Notes under the pieces: generated by a model
Databases searched by the model: none
What the model was told of the DNA's origin: nothing
Seen by the model: only the letters and a program-made list of their open reading frames with translations
Position numbers and translations under genes: made by a program
In this document: piece after piece, positions 26,057-32,797 of the stretch
Layout: each line of letters begins with the position of its first letter
How positions within the stretch are numbered: the first letter of the stretch is position 1
Assembly (NCBI GenBank): GCA_029210805.1
Contig: JARGGA010000005.1
Span: 1-32,797, forward strand
DNA: 32,797 nt
Direction of reading: 5' to 3'
DNA from: Candidatus Thorarchaeota archaeon
GTDB lineage: Archaea; Asgardarchaeota; Thorarchaeia; Thorarchaeales; Thorarchaeaceae

Positions 26057-26911
26057 TCACTTAAAATATCCAGGTTTTGTTACGTCTGGACCAAATGAAC
26101 TGTTGAACATTGCAAGACTTGCCCACACTGCCTCTTCAACTCTTACAGTTTCGGTTCCCTGATCGTCTATTGTATTTACCCAATAGTCAATGAATTCTTT
26201 CAGGGTATCTTTCTCCTTTGGGAATAACTCTCTAATGCCTCGACGAGGACCACCAATAATTGCAATCACATCACGCGTATTACCAACTACTGACTTGATT
26301 TCTGATTCAATACTGCTGTAAGGTACACCAGTCCTTGAAAGGGCAATTCGCGTCTTCGAGCTGGAGTTTTCGAGATGTTTTATCAGGCTATCGGTGACTT
26401 TGACGTCAAAGCCAAAGTAACGTTCTGTAGAGCTCCTCTCAACCACAGATAGCTGAATCGCACTATCTACCCAACGAAGTTTGAACAAGGTGGGATCACG
26501 ATTACTGATTGATTCATCACAGTCTATCAATTCATTTAGACCAATATCCACTTTTCCAGGGCCTGCTTGTATTCCCCATCTAAAATCTCCATTAGATACC
26601 GATTTCATTGATTGTGCAATAGGGTGGCTCTGCATTCGCAAGGGAGGAAGAATCCCAGCATACTTCAATGAAGGGGCCATAGGAAATGCGGTACGCCTGA
26701 GATATTGAGGTGTGTCCATGTACCTCAAGAGCTTCTCAAGTAGATTCAGGTCTCTTCGGATTTTTCCTTCGGAATTTGTTTGATAAATTACTACACTGTC
26801 TACTTTGAATACGGCAATTGCCCGTGCAATCTGACCAATTTTGATAGTTTTTTGTCGAAGGTCAGCGCAGTCAGAGAGAGAAGTGTCGGAAAGTGCAATT
26901 TCGAGTGGCAT
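26057..26911 (-). CDS. SPOUT-type RNA methyltransferase (DUF171/COG2106-like)
   Basis: IAVFKVDSVVIYQTN...YLRRTAFP...LKYAGILPPLRMQSHP; C-terminal IAIIGGPRRGIRELF. Confidence 0.8.
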   Translation of the reverse strand: MPLEIALSDTSLSDCADLRQKTIKIGQIARAIAVFKVDSVVIYQTNSEGKIRRDLNLLEKLLRYMDTPQYLRRTAFPMAPSLKYAGILPPLRMQSHPIAQSMKSVSNGDFRWGIQAGPGKVDIGLNELIDCDESISNRDPTLFKLRWVDSAIQLSVVERSSTERYFGFDVKVTDSLIKHLENSSSKTRIALSRTGVPYSSIESEIKSVVGNTRDVIAIIGGPRRGIRELFPKEKDTLKEFIDYWVNTIDDQGTETVRVEEAVWASLAMFNSSFGPDVTKPGYFK

Positions 26912-26921
26912 TTTTTATTCC

Positions 26922-27356
26922 TCAGAGGTCTAAAGTAAACCAGATTCGCGTAATCTCTGATTCGGTTTCGATTCTGATGTCAGCATATGTCATTGCTTTT
27001 ACTTCAGTCCGTGTTTCGTGCTTCTCAAAGTCTATCGCTTCGCCCCAAGCTAGTCCTTCCAAGGTGTAGGTGTTATCAATTTTGGCTAGTGAAGTGATTT
27101 CAAACTTTGAGTAGAACTTATACTCGATATCAATTAATGCGATAACTTGACCAACCCACTCTACGAGAAGCTCGTTGAGATCGTACCCAGTAACACAAAT
27201 TTTGGTGGATTCAGTAGGGGAAACGGTCGAAGTATTCATGATGACCTCATGGGTTGCAAGGGCAGCCTCTGCAAAGGCAGTTTCAAGAGTAGGTGCCCAG
27301 CACTCTACAGTAATGTCTGCAGTGTGCTCATGAAATTTGAATCCTCTCTCGGTCAT
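26922..27356 (-). CDS. archease
   Basis: FKFHEHTADITVECWAPTLETAFAEAALATHEVIMN and LNELLVEWVGQVIALIDIEYKFYSKFEI; start chosen at MTERGFKFHEHT. Confidence 0.9.
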   Translation of the reverse strand: MTERGFKFHEHTADITVECWAPTLETAFAEAALATHEVIMNTSTVSPTESTKICVTGYDLNELLVEWVGQVIALIDIEYKFYSKFEITSLAKIDNTYTLEGLAWGEAIDFEKHETRTEVKAMTYADIRIETESEITRIWFTLDL

Positions 27357-27446
27357 CTGATTCACATCAAAGTGCCACCACGACAAGAAGCTTAAAAGGC
27401 ATTTCAAATGGACTGAAGAAACAGGTCAAATAATGACCTACAAAAA

Positions 27447-27594
27447 GCCGAGGTAGCCAAGCCCGGATTACGGCGCCGGTCTTGAAAATCGGAGTGTTCT
27501 ACACTCCTAGACCAGGTCAACCGGTATCTTCGGATGCATGAGTTCAAGGGCTTTGACATTTCGTCAAGTCGAACACATCTCATCCTCGGCGCCA
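27447..27594 (+). tRNA. tRNA-Ser(UGA) containing two introns (27487-27518 and about 27548-27576), CCA encoded
   Basis: Acceptor GCCGAGG/CCTCGGC, G73, CCA; D-arm GCC/GGC with GG; anticodon stem CCGGT/ACCGG, loop CTTGAA|A; variable arm TATC-TTCG-GATG; T-stem ATGAG/CTCAT. Removing both insertions gives 87 nt. Confidence 0.9.
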
Positions 27595-27614
27595 TTCTCA
27601 TTCTATTTATCAGA

Positions 27615-28196
27615 TTATACTTCATTATATCTGAAACAGTCAACTGTGTGGTCGTTTACCATTCCAGTTGCCTTCATATGTGCGTAGACAATGGTTGATC
27701 CAACAAATTTGAAACCTCTTCGTTTCAAATCTTTGCTAATCTTGTCAGATAGTTCTGTGGTTGCAGGAATCTCCTTAGTAGACTTCCATTTGTTCACAAT
27801 AGGCTTTCCATCAACAAATCCCCAGATATAATTGTTAAAGGATTCAAATTCTTTCTGCACTTCAAGAAACGCTTTAGCATTTGTAATCGCAGATTCAATT
27901 TTGCTCCGATTCCTAACAATTCCACTGTTTGTCATCAGCTTCTCAATTTTCTTTGCATCATACTTTGCAATTTTCTTTGCATCAAAATTGTCAAAAGCTA
28001 GTCTATAGTTTTCGTGTTTCCTCAGAATCGTGATCCAACTCAACCCAGCCTGAAATCCTTCGAGCAAAAGGAACTCAAATAGCATCCTGTCATCATGAAC
28101 AGGAACTCCCCATTCCTCGTCATGATATTTTACGTAAAGTGGATTGTCCAGAGGTACCCAACTACAACGCTTTTTCTCTACCATTTTCTCTACCAA
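27615..28196 (-). CDS. tag: DNA-3-methyladenine glycosylase I
   Basis: RCSWVPLDNPLYVKYHDEEWGVPVHDDRMLFEFLLLEGFQAGLSWITILRKHENYRLAF; C-terminal GFKFVGSTIVYAHMKATGMVNDH. Confidence 0.95.
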   Translation of the reverse strand: MVEKMVEKKRCSWVPLDNPLYVKYHDEEWGVPVHDDRMLFEFLLLEGFQAGLSWITILRKHENYRLAFDNFDAKKIAKYDAKKIEKLMTNSGIVRNRSKIESAITNAKAFLEVQKEFESFNNYIWGFVDGKPIVNKWKSTKEIPATTELSDKISKDLKRRGFKFVGSTIVYAHMKATGMVNDHTVDCFRYNEV

Positions 28197-28255
28197 AAAC
28201 GATGGTTTATCCTAGAGAATATAAACAATTTCCAATTCCTACTAACCTAATCACA

Positions 28256-29224
28256 TCAAGTGAAGATTGATTTTGGAAGAACTGCTCTCACTCCAGGAGT
28301 GATATCAACAAGCTGACTGATTCTCATGTCAACAGCACAGCTACAAAGGGCATATGCTTCCTCACGGGTTAGTCCTTTTTCAGCAACCAACCACTCAATC
28401 ATATCCCTTAGAGCAATTCTTGCTGCATCCTCAGCCGTTTCACCCCAAGCAGTGGTCATGAAATGCTCATCCGTTTCATATTGGGGACGTTCTATTTTCT
28501 TGGTCTTATTGACTACAAGCCTTATTGTAACATCTGCATCAATTTCTACTGCTGTACCACAGACCTCGCCGTCACCTTGAACTGCATGAACATCACCAAC
28601 ACCAAATAGAGCTCCTTCAACAAAGACTGGTAGATAGACAATGGTACCAGCAGTGCAGGCACGTGAATCCATGTTGCCACCATATTCTCTTGGAATAAGA
28701 GTGCCCTGAGAACCTTCAGCTGGTGCAACAATCAGAGTGCCCGGAAAAGGATCTATAGGAATCTTCACTTTTTCACTAAAAACAGCCTTTCCATCTTCTA
28801 TTGGGATTATTCTAGTCCAAGGTTCAGGAAATTCAGAAGCAAGATACCCAAAGTTTGGGATTATACAACAAGATCCTTGTTTTGCAACATCAATGTCCAG
28901 AATGTGGACTTCTAAGGTATCTCCGGGTTCTGCGCCTTCAACATACACTGGACCTGTTGCAGGATTTATTCGTTCCATATCGAAGTTGATTGGTAAATCC
29001 GTAGATTTCTGAATTGTCTGATTGAAAGCATCCCGGCATTCAAAAACAACTGTTTCTCCTGTTTGTATTCTCAAAACCGGAGGGTTGCTACTATCAGCTT
29101 TGAAGACTACATCCTTCATACTCACTCGGTGATACTTCCCATCGTTCATTTTCATCACTAATGACGAAGAATATGCTGGAATTAAGTATTCCCAGAAACC
29201 TGCTTCCAAACTCATCTTCGACAA
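28256..29224 (-). CDS. acetamidase/formamidase family protein
   Basis: INPATGPVYVEGAEPGDTLEVHILDI; GGNMDSRACTAGTIVYLPVFVEGALFGVGDVHAVQGDGEVCGTAVE. Confidence 0.92.
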   Translation of the reverse strand: MSKMSLEAGFWEYLIPAYSSSLVMKMNDGKYHRVSMKDVVFKADSSNPPVLRIQTGETVVFECRDAFNQTIQKSTDLPINFDMERINPATGPVYVEGAEPGDTLEVHILDIDVAKQGSCCIIPNFGYLASEFPEPWTRIIPIEDGKAVFSEKVKIPIDPFPGTLIVAPAEGSQGTLIPREYGGNMDSRACTAGTIVYLPVFVEGALFGVGDVHAVQGDGEVCGTAVEIDADVTIRLVVNKTKKIERPQYETDEHFMTTAWGETAEDAARIALRDMIEWLVAEKGLTREEAYALCSCAVDMRISQLVDITPGVRAVLPKSIFT

Positions 29225-29259
29225 GAAATTTGGAACACATGTTCCAAGTATCGATTATT

Positions 29260-29544
29260 CTAGGTGACAGTTATCGACATAAACGGACAACGGTCCACAC
29301 ACTCGCCGCAGCCATTGCATAGTTCTGGATCTCTCAGGTGTGCGTGTCCATCGTCATAGCTGAAGGAGAGAGCGTCACATGCTCCAATGCATGGATGACC
29401 AGTGCAAAGAGTGCAATCGTCTATGTTGATTTCAATCGTTAATCCAAGTGATTCGTTAGTCCACTCCATGATAATCATCAAAAAAGACACTAATTCATCT
29501 ATTGAGGGTTTTTGCGAGGTAAGGTCCTCTATCTGAGAATCCAA
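29260..29544 (-). CDS. small 4Fe-4S ferredoxin-like protein
   Basis: CTLCTGHPCIGACDALSF and CNGCGECVDRCPFMSI; alternative start at 29478 (MIIMEW). Confidence 0.8.
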   Translation of the reverse strand: MDSQIEDLTSQKPSIDELVSFLMIIMEWTNESLGLTIEINIDDCTLCTGHPCIGACDALSFSYDDGHAHLRDPELCNGCGECVDRCPFMSITVT

Positions 29545-31102
29545 GATTTCGGTAGTACTGTTTCACACCAATTCCACTATTGACAAGGATTTGCTCAACA
29601 TCGTATTCATCTCGCCCAATGTCTTGGGCAGCTTGAATCATCTTTTCACCTAGACCGAGATGTTGCCACGAGTCCAAATCATGTTCGCCAATATCTACAA
29701 CTGGACCATATACTCTCAGTTCTCGAATCAGCGCACATGGTTTTTCAGTTATTTCCGGTCGGTATGCATCTTGGCTTGGAAGTCTTAGCCGGAGAAATCC
29801 AAAGATGATGTCAAGTCTAGGTATCTCAAATGATAGGAAGATCTCTTTCCCGCCGGCTGCATCGTATTCACGGCGCACTAGTTCAATTTCATCGGAATTG
29901 ACGTCCAAACCAGATCGCATTTGATAATGGCCAATTTCCCGATACCTGATAGTAGGGTTTCGCAGGTTTCGGGATATCATCTGGCGATGTACAAGCTCCC
30001 TCAAGTTGCCCTTGTCAAGCCCAGCTTCTATTTGATGTAGGGGAATGTCTCTCTGCATTCTCTGAATCCGTACATATTCCGGCATCTGGCTAACTACTGT
30101 AGAAACCAAGTCCACTATTTGATCACTGTTGAAGGGAATGTATTCTCCCTTTTTCCACCACTCATAGATCTTGGTATTTTTCACAATGATTGTTGGATAA
30201 ATCTTCAGCATATCTGGCTGAAATCTTGAATCTGAGAAGAGTTTCTTGAAGTCTTGGAGGTCGCTTTCGGGTGTGCTTCCAGGCAGACCAGGCATCATAT
30301 GGTAACATATTTTCAGACCTGAATCACGTAGCAATTGGGTTGCCCTAGCAGTCGTTTCCACTCCATGACCTCTTTCAACTCGTTCAAGAATCTCATCTGA
30401 AAGGGTCTGTACTCCAAGTTCGACCCTTGTTGCACCCATTCTAAGCATATCATCAACTGTGTCCTTGTTGATCCAATCGGGACGTGTTTCAAAAGTGAGT
30501 CCAACATTCCTTACTTCTGCGTTTTCATTGTTCTGCATCGATTGTTCCAGTGTTGGACTGGCAAATCCATTCATTGCATCTAAGCAGTTCTTCACAAAAC
30601 CCTCTCTGTAATCAGATTCCTTTGAACACCAATCACCGCCCATAACAATCAGCTCAACCTTGTTGATACTATGGCCGATTGTCTTTAGCTGATTCAGTCG
30701 AGTTTCCACCTGTCTGTATGGATTGAATTCATTCTGAATGCCTCTCATTGTTGCAGGTTCATGTCCAGTATAGCTCTGCGGCACGCCTAGGTCCGGCCCA
30801 CCGGGACAATACGCACATTTACCATGAGGGCAGGCATGAGGTTCAGTCATCACAGCGACTACAGCAACCCCGGATACTGTTCTTACGGGTCTTTTTTGTA
30901 AGAGCGGAATAAGGATATCAGCTTCTTCAGGAATGGACGCCTGTAGAACATCAGCATTTGAGGGAATTGTAGAACGTTGATACTTTCCACAGATTTTATT
31001 CTTGATTCGATTCACTACTCTCTTATCGACAGGGACATCACTCTGTAGTATCGCATCAATGATTTCTCTGTAAAGAGCATAATCCATGTCTTTGTCCGGC
31101 AT
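29495..31102 (-). CDS. elp3: Elp3-type tRNA U34 modification enzyme (radical SAM + GNAT)
   Basis: TEPHACPHGKCAYCPGGPDLGVPQSYTGHEPATMRG; C-terminal acetyltransferase segment QHLGLGEKMIQAAQDIGRDEYDVEQILVNSGIGVKQYYRNLGF. Confidence 0.95.
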   Translation of the reverse strand: MPDKDMDYALYREIIDAILQSDVPVDKRVVNRIKNKICGKYQRSTIPSNADVLQASIPEEADILIPLLQKRPVRTVSGVAVVAVMTEPHACPHGKCAYCPGGPDLGVPQSYTGHEPATMRGIQNEFNPYRQVETRLNQLKTIGHSINKVELIVMGGDWCSKESDYREGFVKNCLDAMNGFASPTLEQSMQNNENAEVRNVGLTFETRPDWINKDTVDDMLRMGATRVELGVQTLSDEILERVERGHGVETTARATQLLRDSGLKICYHMMPGLPGSTPESDLQDFKKLFSDSRFQPDMLKIYPTIIVKNTKIYEWWKKGEYIPFNSDQIVDLVSTVVSQMPEYVRIQRMQRDIPLHQIEAGLDKGNLRELVHRQMISRNLRNPTIRYREIGHYQMRSGLDVNSDEIELVRREYDAAGGKEIFLSFEIPRLDIIFGFLRLRLPSQDAYRPEITEKPCALIRELRVYGPVVDIGEHDLDSWQHLGLGEKMIQAAQDIGRDEYDVEQILVNSGIGVKQYYRNLGFSDRGPYLAKTLNR

Positions 31103-31246
31103 TGCATCTGAATAGGATGAGGTTGTTGATTAATACCATGTGGTATGCATGATTTCACTTGGAAAGAATAGACGTGTCTACAAGTTCGGATTCTGGTTCA
31201 AGTAATCTGCTTGCTGAACTCTGAGTTATCCCTTTAGTCACTGTTT

Positions 31247-31807
31247 CTACCCCCATTCGTTTACAAAATATTGCAAAGTAGTAACTACAGTCGATGTCCA
31301 TCTTGTAATGTCAACTTCATCAGAATCTGCAAGTTCTCGAACCATGACACTGAAGGGATGTACATTTTTTGTAGTGAGGGTCTTTGCAATCAAATGCATG
31401 ATGTACCGCCGCTTTTCATCAAGTGAGGCAGCATAAATCATCACAAGGCGATCTATTGCTTCTTGAGTGCCCAATTCTGCTATTGTCTTTACACCCAGAA
31501 ACCATTCTTCGGAGTTATTCGATTTGATGAGAGTCTCACAGTAATCAATAACTCCAGCATCCCGTCTGCGAGCGAGTTCCATCAGTCCAGGGGCCCTAAG
31601 AATAAGATGTACATCTTTATCATGTACAAGTTCCCACAGCTGCATCCGATCAGTGTCAGCATGGAGCGGAGTATGCTCTGGCCGGGAGGGAGGGTGACAG
31701 ACCAGACGCAGCCGGGGAGGGGAGTCATGGATTGATGTTTCGTCAGTGACTAATAAGGTCACCATAGAAATTCTAAGGATAGGCATGAAAATTGAAGCAT
31801 TTGGCAT
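31247..31807 (-). CDS. HEAT-repeat-like protein
   Basis: Helical pairs such as EEWFLGVKTIAELGTQEAIDRLVMIYAASLDEKRRYIMHLIAKTL; the true start may be internal (MQLWELVHDKD). Confidence 0.5.
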   Translation of the reverse strand: MPNASIFMPILRISMVTLLVTDETSIHDSPPRLRLVCHPPSRPEHTPLHADTDRMQLWELVHDKDVHLILRAPGLMELARRRDAGVIDYCETLIKSNNSEEWFLGVKTIAELGTQEAIDRLVMIYAASLDEKRRYIMHLIAKTLTTKNVHPFSVMVRELADSDEVDITRWTSTVVTTLQYFVNEWG

Positions 31808-31822
31808 AGGTCAGAGGACAAT

Positions 31823-31830
31823 CTTTAAAT
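31823..31830 (+). promoter_or_regulatory. TATA-box-like element (TTTAAAT) upstream of 5S rRNA
   Basis: CTTTAAAT about 30 bp before the 5S start. Confidence 0.4.
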
Positions 31831-31856
31831 CATGATTGACTCCCGAAAGTTCTTGA

Positions 31857-31971
31857 TGGCGGCCATAGGTTCCAGGATTTACCTGATCTCGGCTGAACTC
31901 AGAAGTCAAGTCTGGAATCGTTGACGGAAATGTGCGCTGCGCGAGCGCGTGACAAGCCGTTAAGCTGCCAC
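31857..31971 (+). rRNA. rrf: 5S ribosomal RNA
   Basis: Terminal helix TGGCGGC/GCTGCCA; internal CTGATCTCGGCTGAACTCAGAAGTCAAG and archaeal-like loop/helix architecture; pyrimidine-rich tract after the end. Confidence 0.85.
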
Positions 31972-31996
31972 TTTCTTCTTCTTTCATTATCGATTG

Positions 31997-32013
31997 TCAA
32001 ATCTTTGATTTGA
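31997..32013. repeat. hairpin TCAAATC-ttt-GATTTGA downstream of 5S rRNA
   Basis: 7-bp perfect inverted repeat. Confidence 0.45.
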
Positions 32014-32063
32014 AGAGAGTAAACTCCTACCTTCTCATAGTCTGATAGCGATTGTGGAATCAA

Positions 32064-32522
32064 TTATGGAGTAGTAAGCCATTTGTCATGTTCTTCTGTT
32101 TTCGAGGGAGATATAGCTGCTAACAGAATAACACCAGTTATGAAGAGTATAGGAATTGGAACAGTGATTATAAGATATGTTACTGGATAGAAGTATGTTA
32201 TTGTGAAAACGTAAAACAAAATTGAAACAACGAGTATATGCAACTCTGCCAATAATGCAACAAGTAATGCCTTTCTAATTGTTGTTTTTGCTTCATAGTA
32301 TCTATACACCTGAATAATGAAAACAATCCGCATAATGACGTAGACGAAGTTGAAGGTAGCAATAGTACTGCCACCGTTGACATGTGTAATCCAAAAAACG
32401 GCCTGAATGACCATATTTGTTGTGCCTTCTATGTAGTCGAACTCTACACCAACTAGCATCGGAAAAATGAGCGCGACAATGGCTACTATCAATGTCATCA
32501 CATAAGATTTCATTCCATTCAA
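32064..32522 (-). CDS. multi-pass membrane protein
   Basis: 152-aa ORF with about four hydrophobic segments. Confidence 0.6.
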   Translation of the reverse strand: MNGMKSYVMTLIVAIVALIFPMLVGVEFDYIEGTTNMVIQAVFWITHVNGGSTIATFNFVYVIMRIVFIIQVYRYYEAKTTIRKALLVALLAELHILVVSILFYVFTITYFYPVTYLIITVPIPILFITGVILLAAISPSKTEEHDKWLTTP

Positions 32523-32665
32523 CTTCCCACCTCAGTTCATCTCGTAGTTGTAGCCTCATGAAAAAATACTGTGTCAGTTTCTTTGTCGACGCATTCCGCA
32601 ATCGTCTCTTTCCATTCCAGACCACTCCGAGACTGTAAAATAGCTTCTCATGGTAAATGAAATGT

Positions 32666-32797
32666 ATGAGTCCACGAACAGAGCAATGGAGAATTGCTGG
32701 TATTGATGAGGCAGGACGTGGACCAATGTTTGGTCCCATGGTTGTGTGTGGAGTTTTGGTAGATTTGGACTCGTTAGAATTCCTCAGAAAATCGGGT
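32666..32797 (+). CDS. rnhB: ribonuclease HII, N-terminus (truncated by window end)
   Basis: MSPRTEQWRIAGIDEAGRGPMFGPMVVCGVLVD; GIDEAGRGP motif of RNase HII. Confidence 0.9.
   Translation, partial: MSPRTEQWRIAGIDEAGRGPMFGPMVVCGVLVDLDSLEFLRKSG

Noticed and set aside
27404-27643. 79-aa minus-strand ORF
   Set aside because: Lies across the tRNA-Ser gene; no protein features.

Overview
The window is archaeal chromosomal DNA: PCNA/PriS/GINS replisome genes, archease, Elp3, an HdrABC cluster, intron-bearing tRNA and TATA-type promoters. An Asgard-like origin is plausible, but that is inference. Main content: (1) a pcna-priS-GINS operon flanked by two divergent paralogues of a giant RecB-like PD-(D/E)XK protein; the left copy is cut by the window edge and frameshifted, the right copy is intact at 1636 aa. 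(2) A TnpB-like gene with hairpins on both sides and a Gly at the usual RuvC-II Glu position. (3) An HdrC/HdrB/HdrA/HdrA-MvhD cluster, a winged-helix/ferredoxin fusion protein and an acyl-CoA dehydrogenase, interrupted by a likely inserted segment. (4) In that segment, a 523-aa protein with seven to eight tandem HTH repeats fused to a C-terminal HNH nuclease, whose stop codon is followed within about 11 nt by a class-II tRNA-like sequence with unpaired acceptor and anticodon stems. (5) tRNA-Ser(UGA) with two apparent introns (anticodon loop and T-loop), about 90 bp from archease. (6) A stand-alone 5S rRNA gene. The strongest candidates for undescribed biology are the HTH-array/HNH protein with its tRNA-like neighbour, and the paired giant nuclease-like proteins around the replisome operon. 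No searches were run; homology statements come from reading motifs and comparing sequences within the window.
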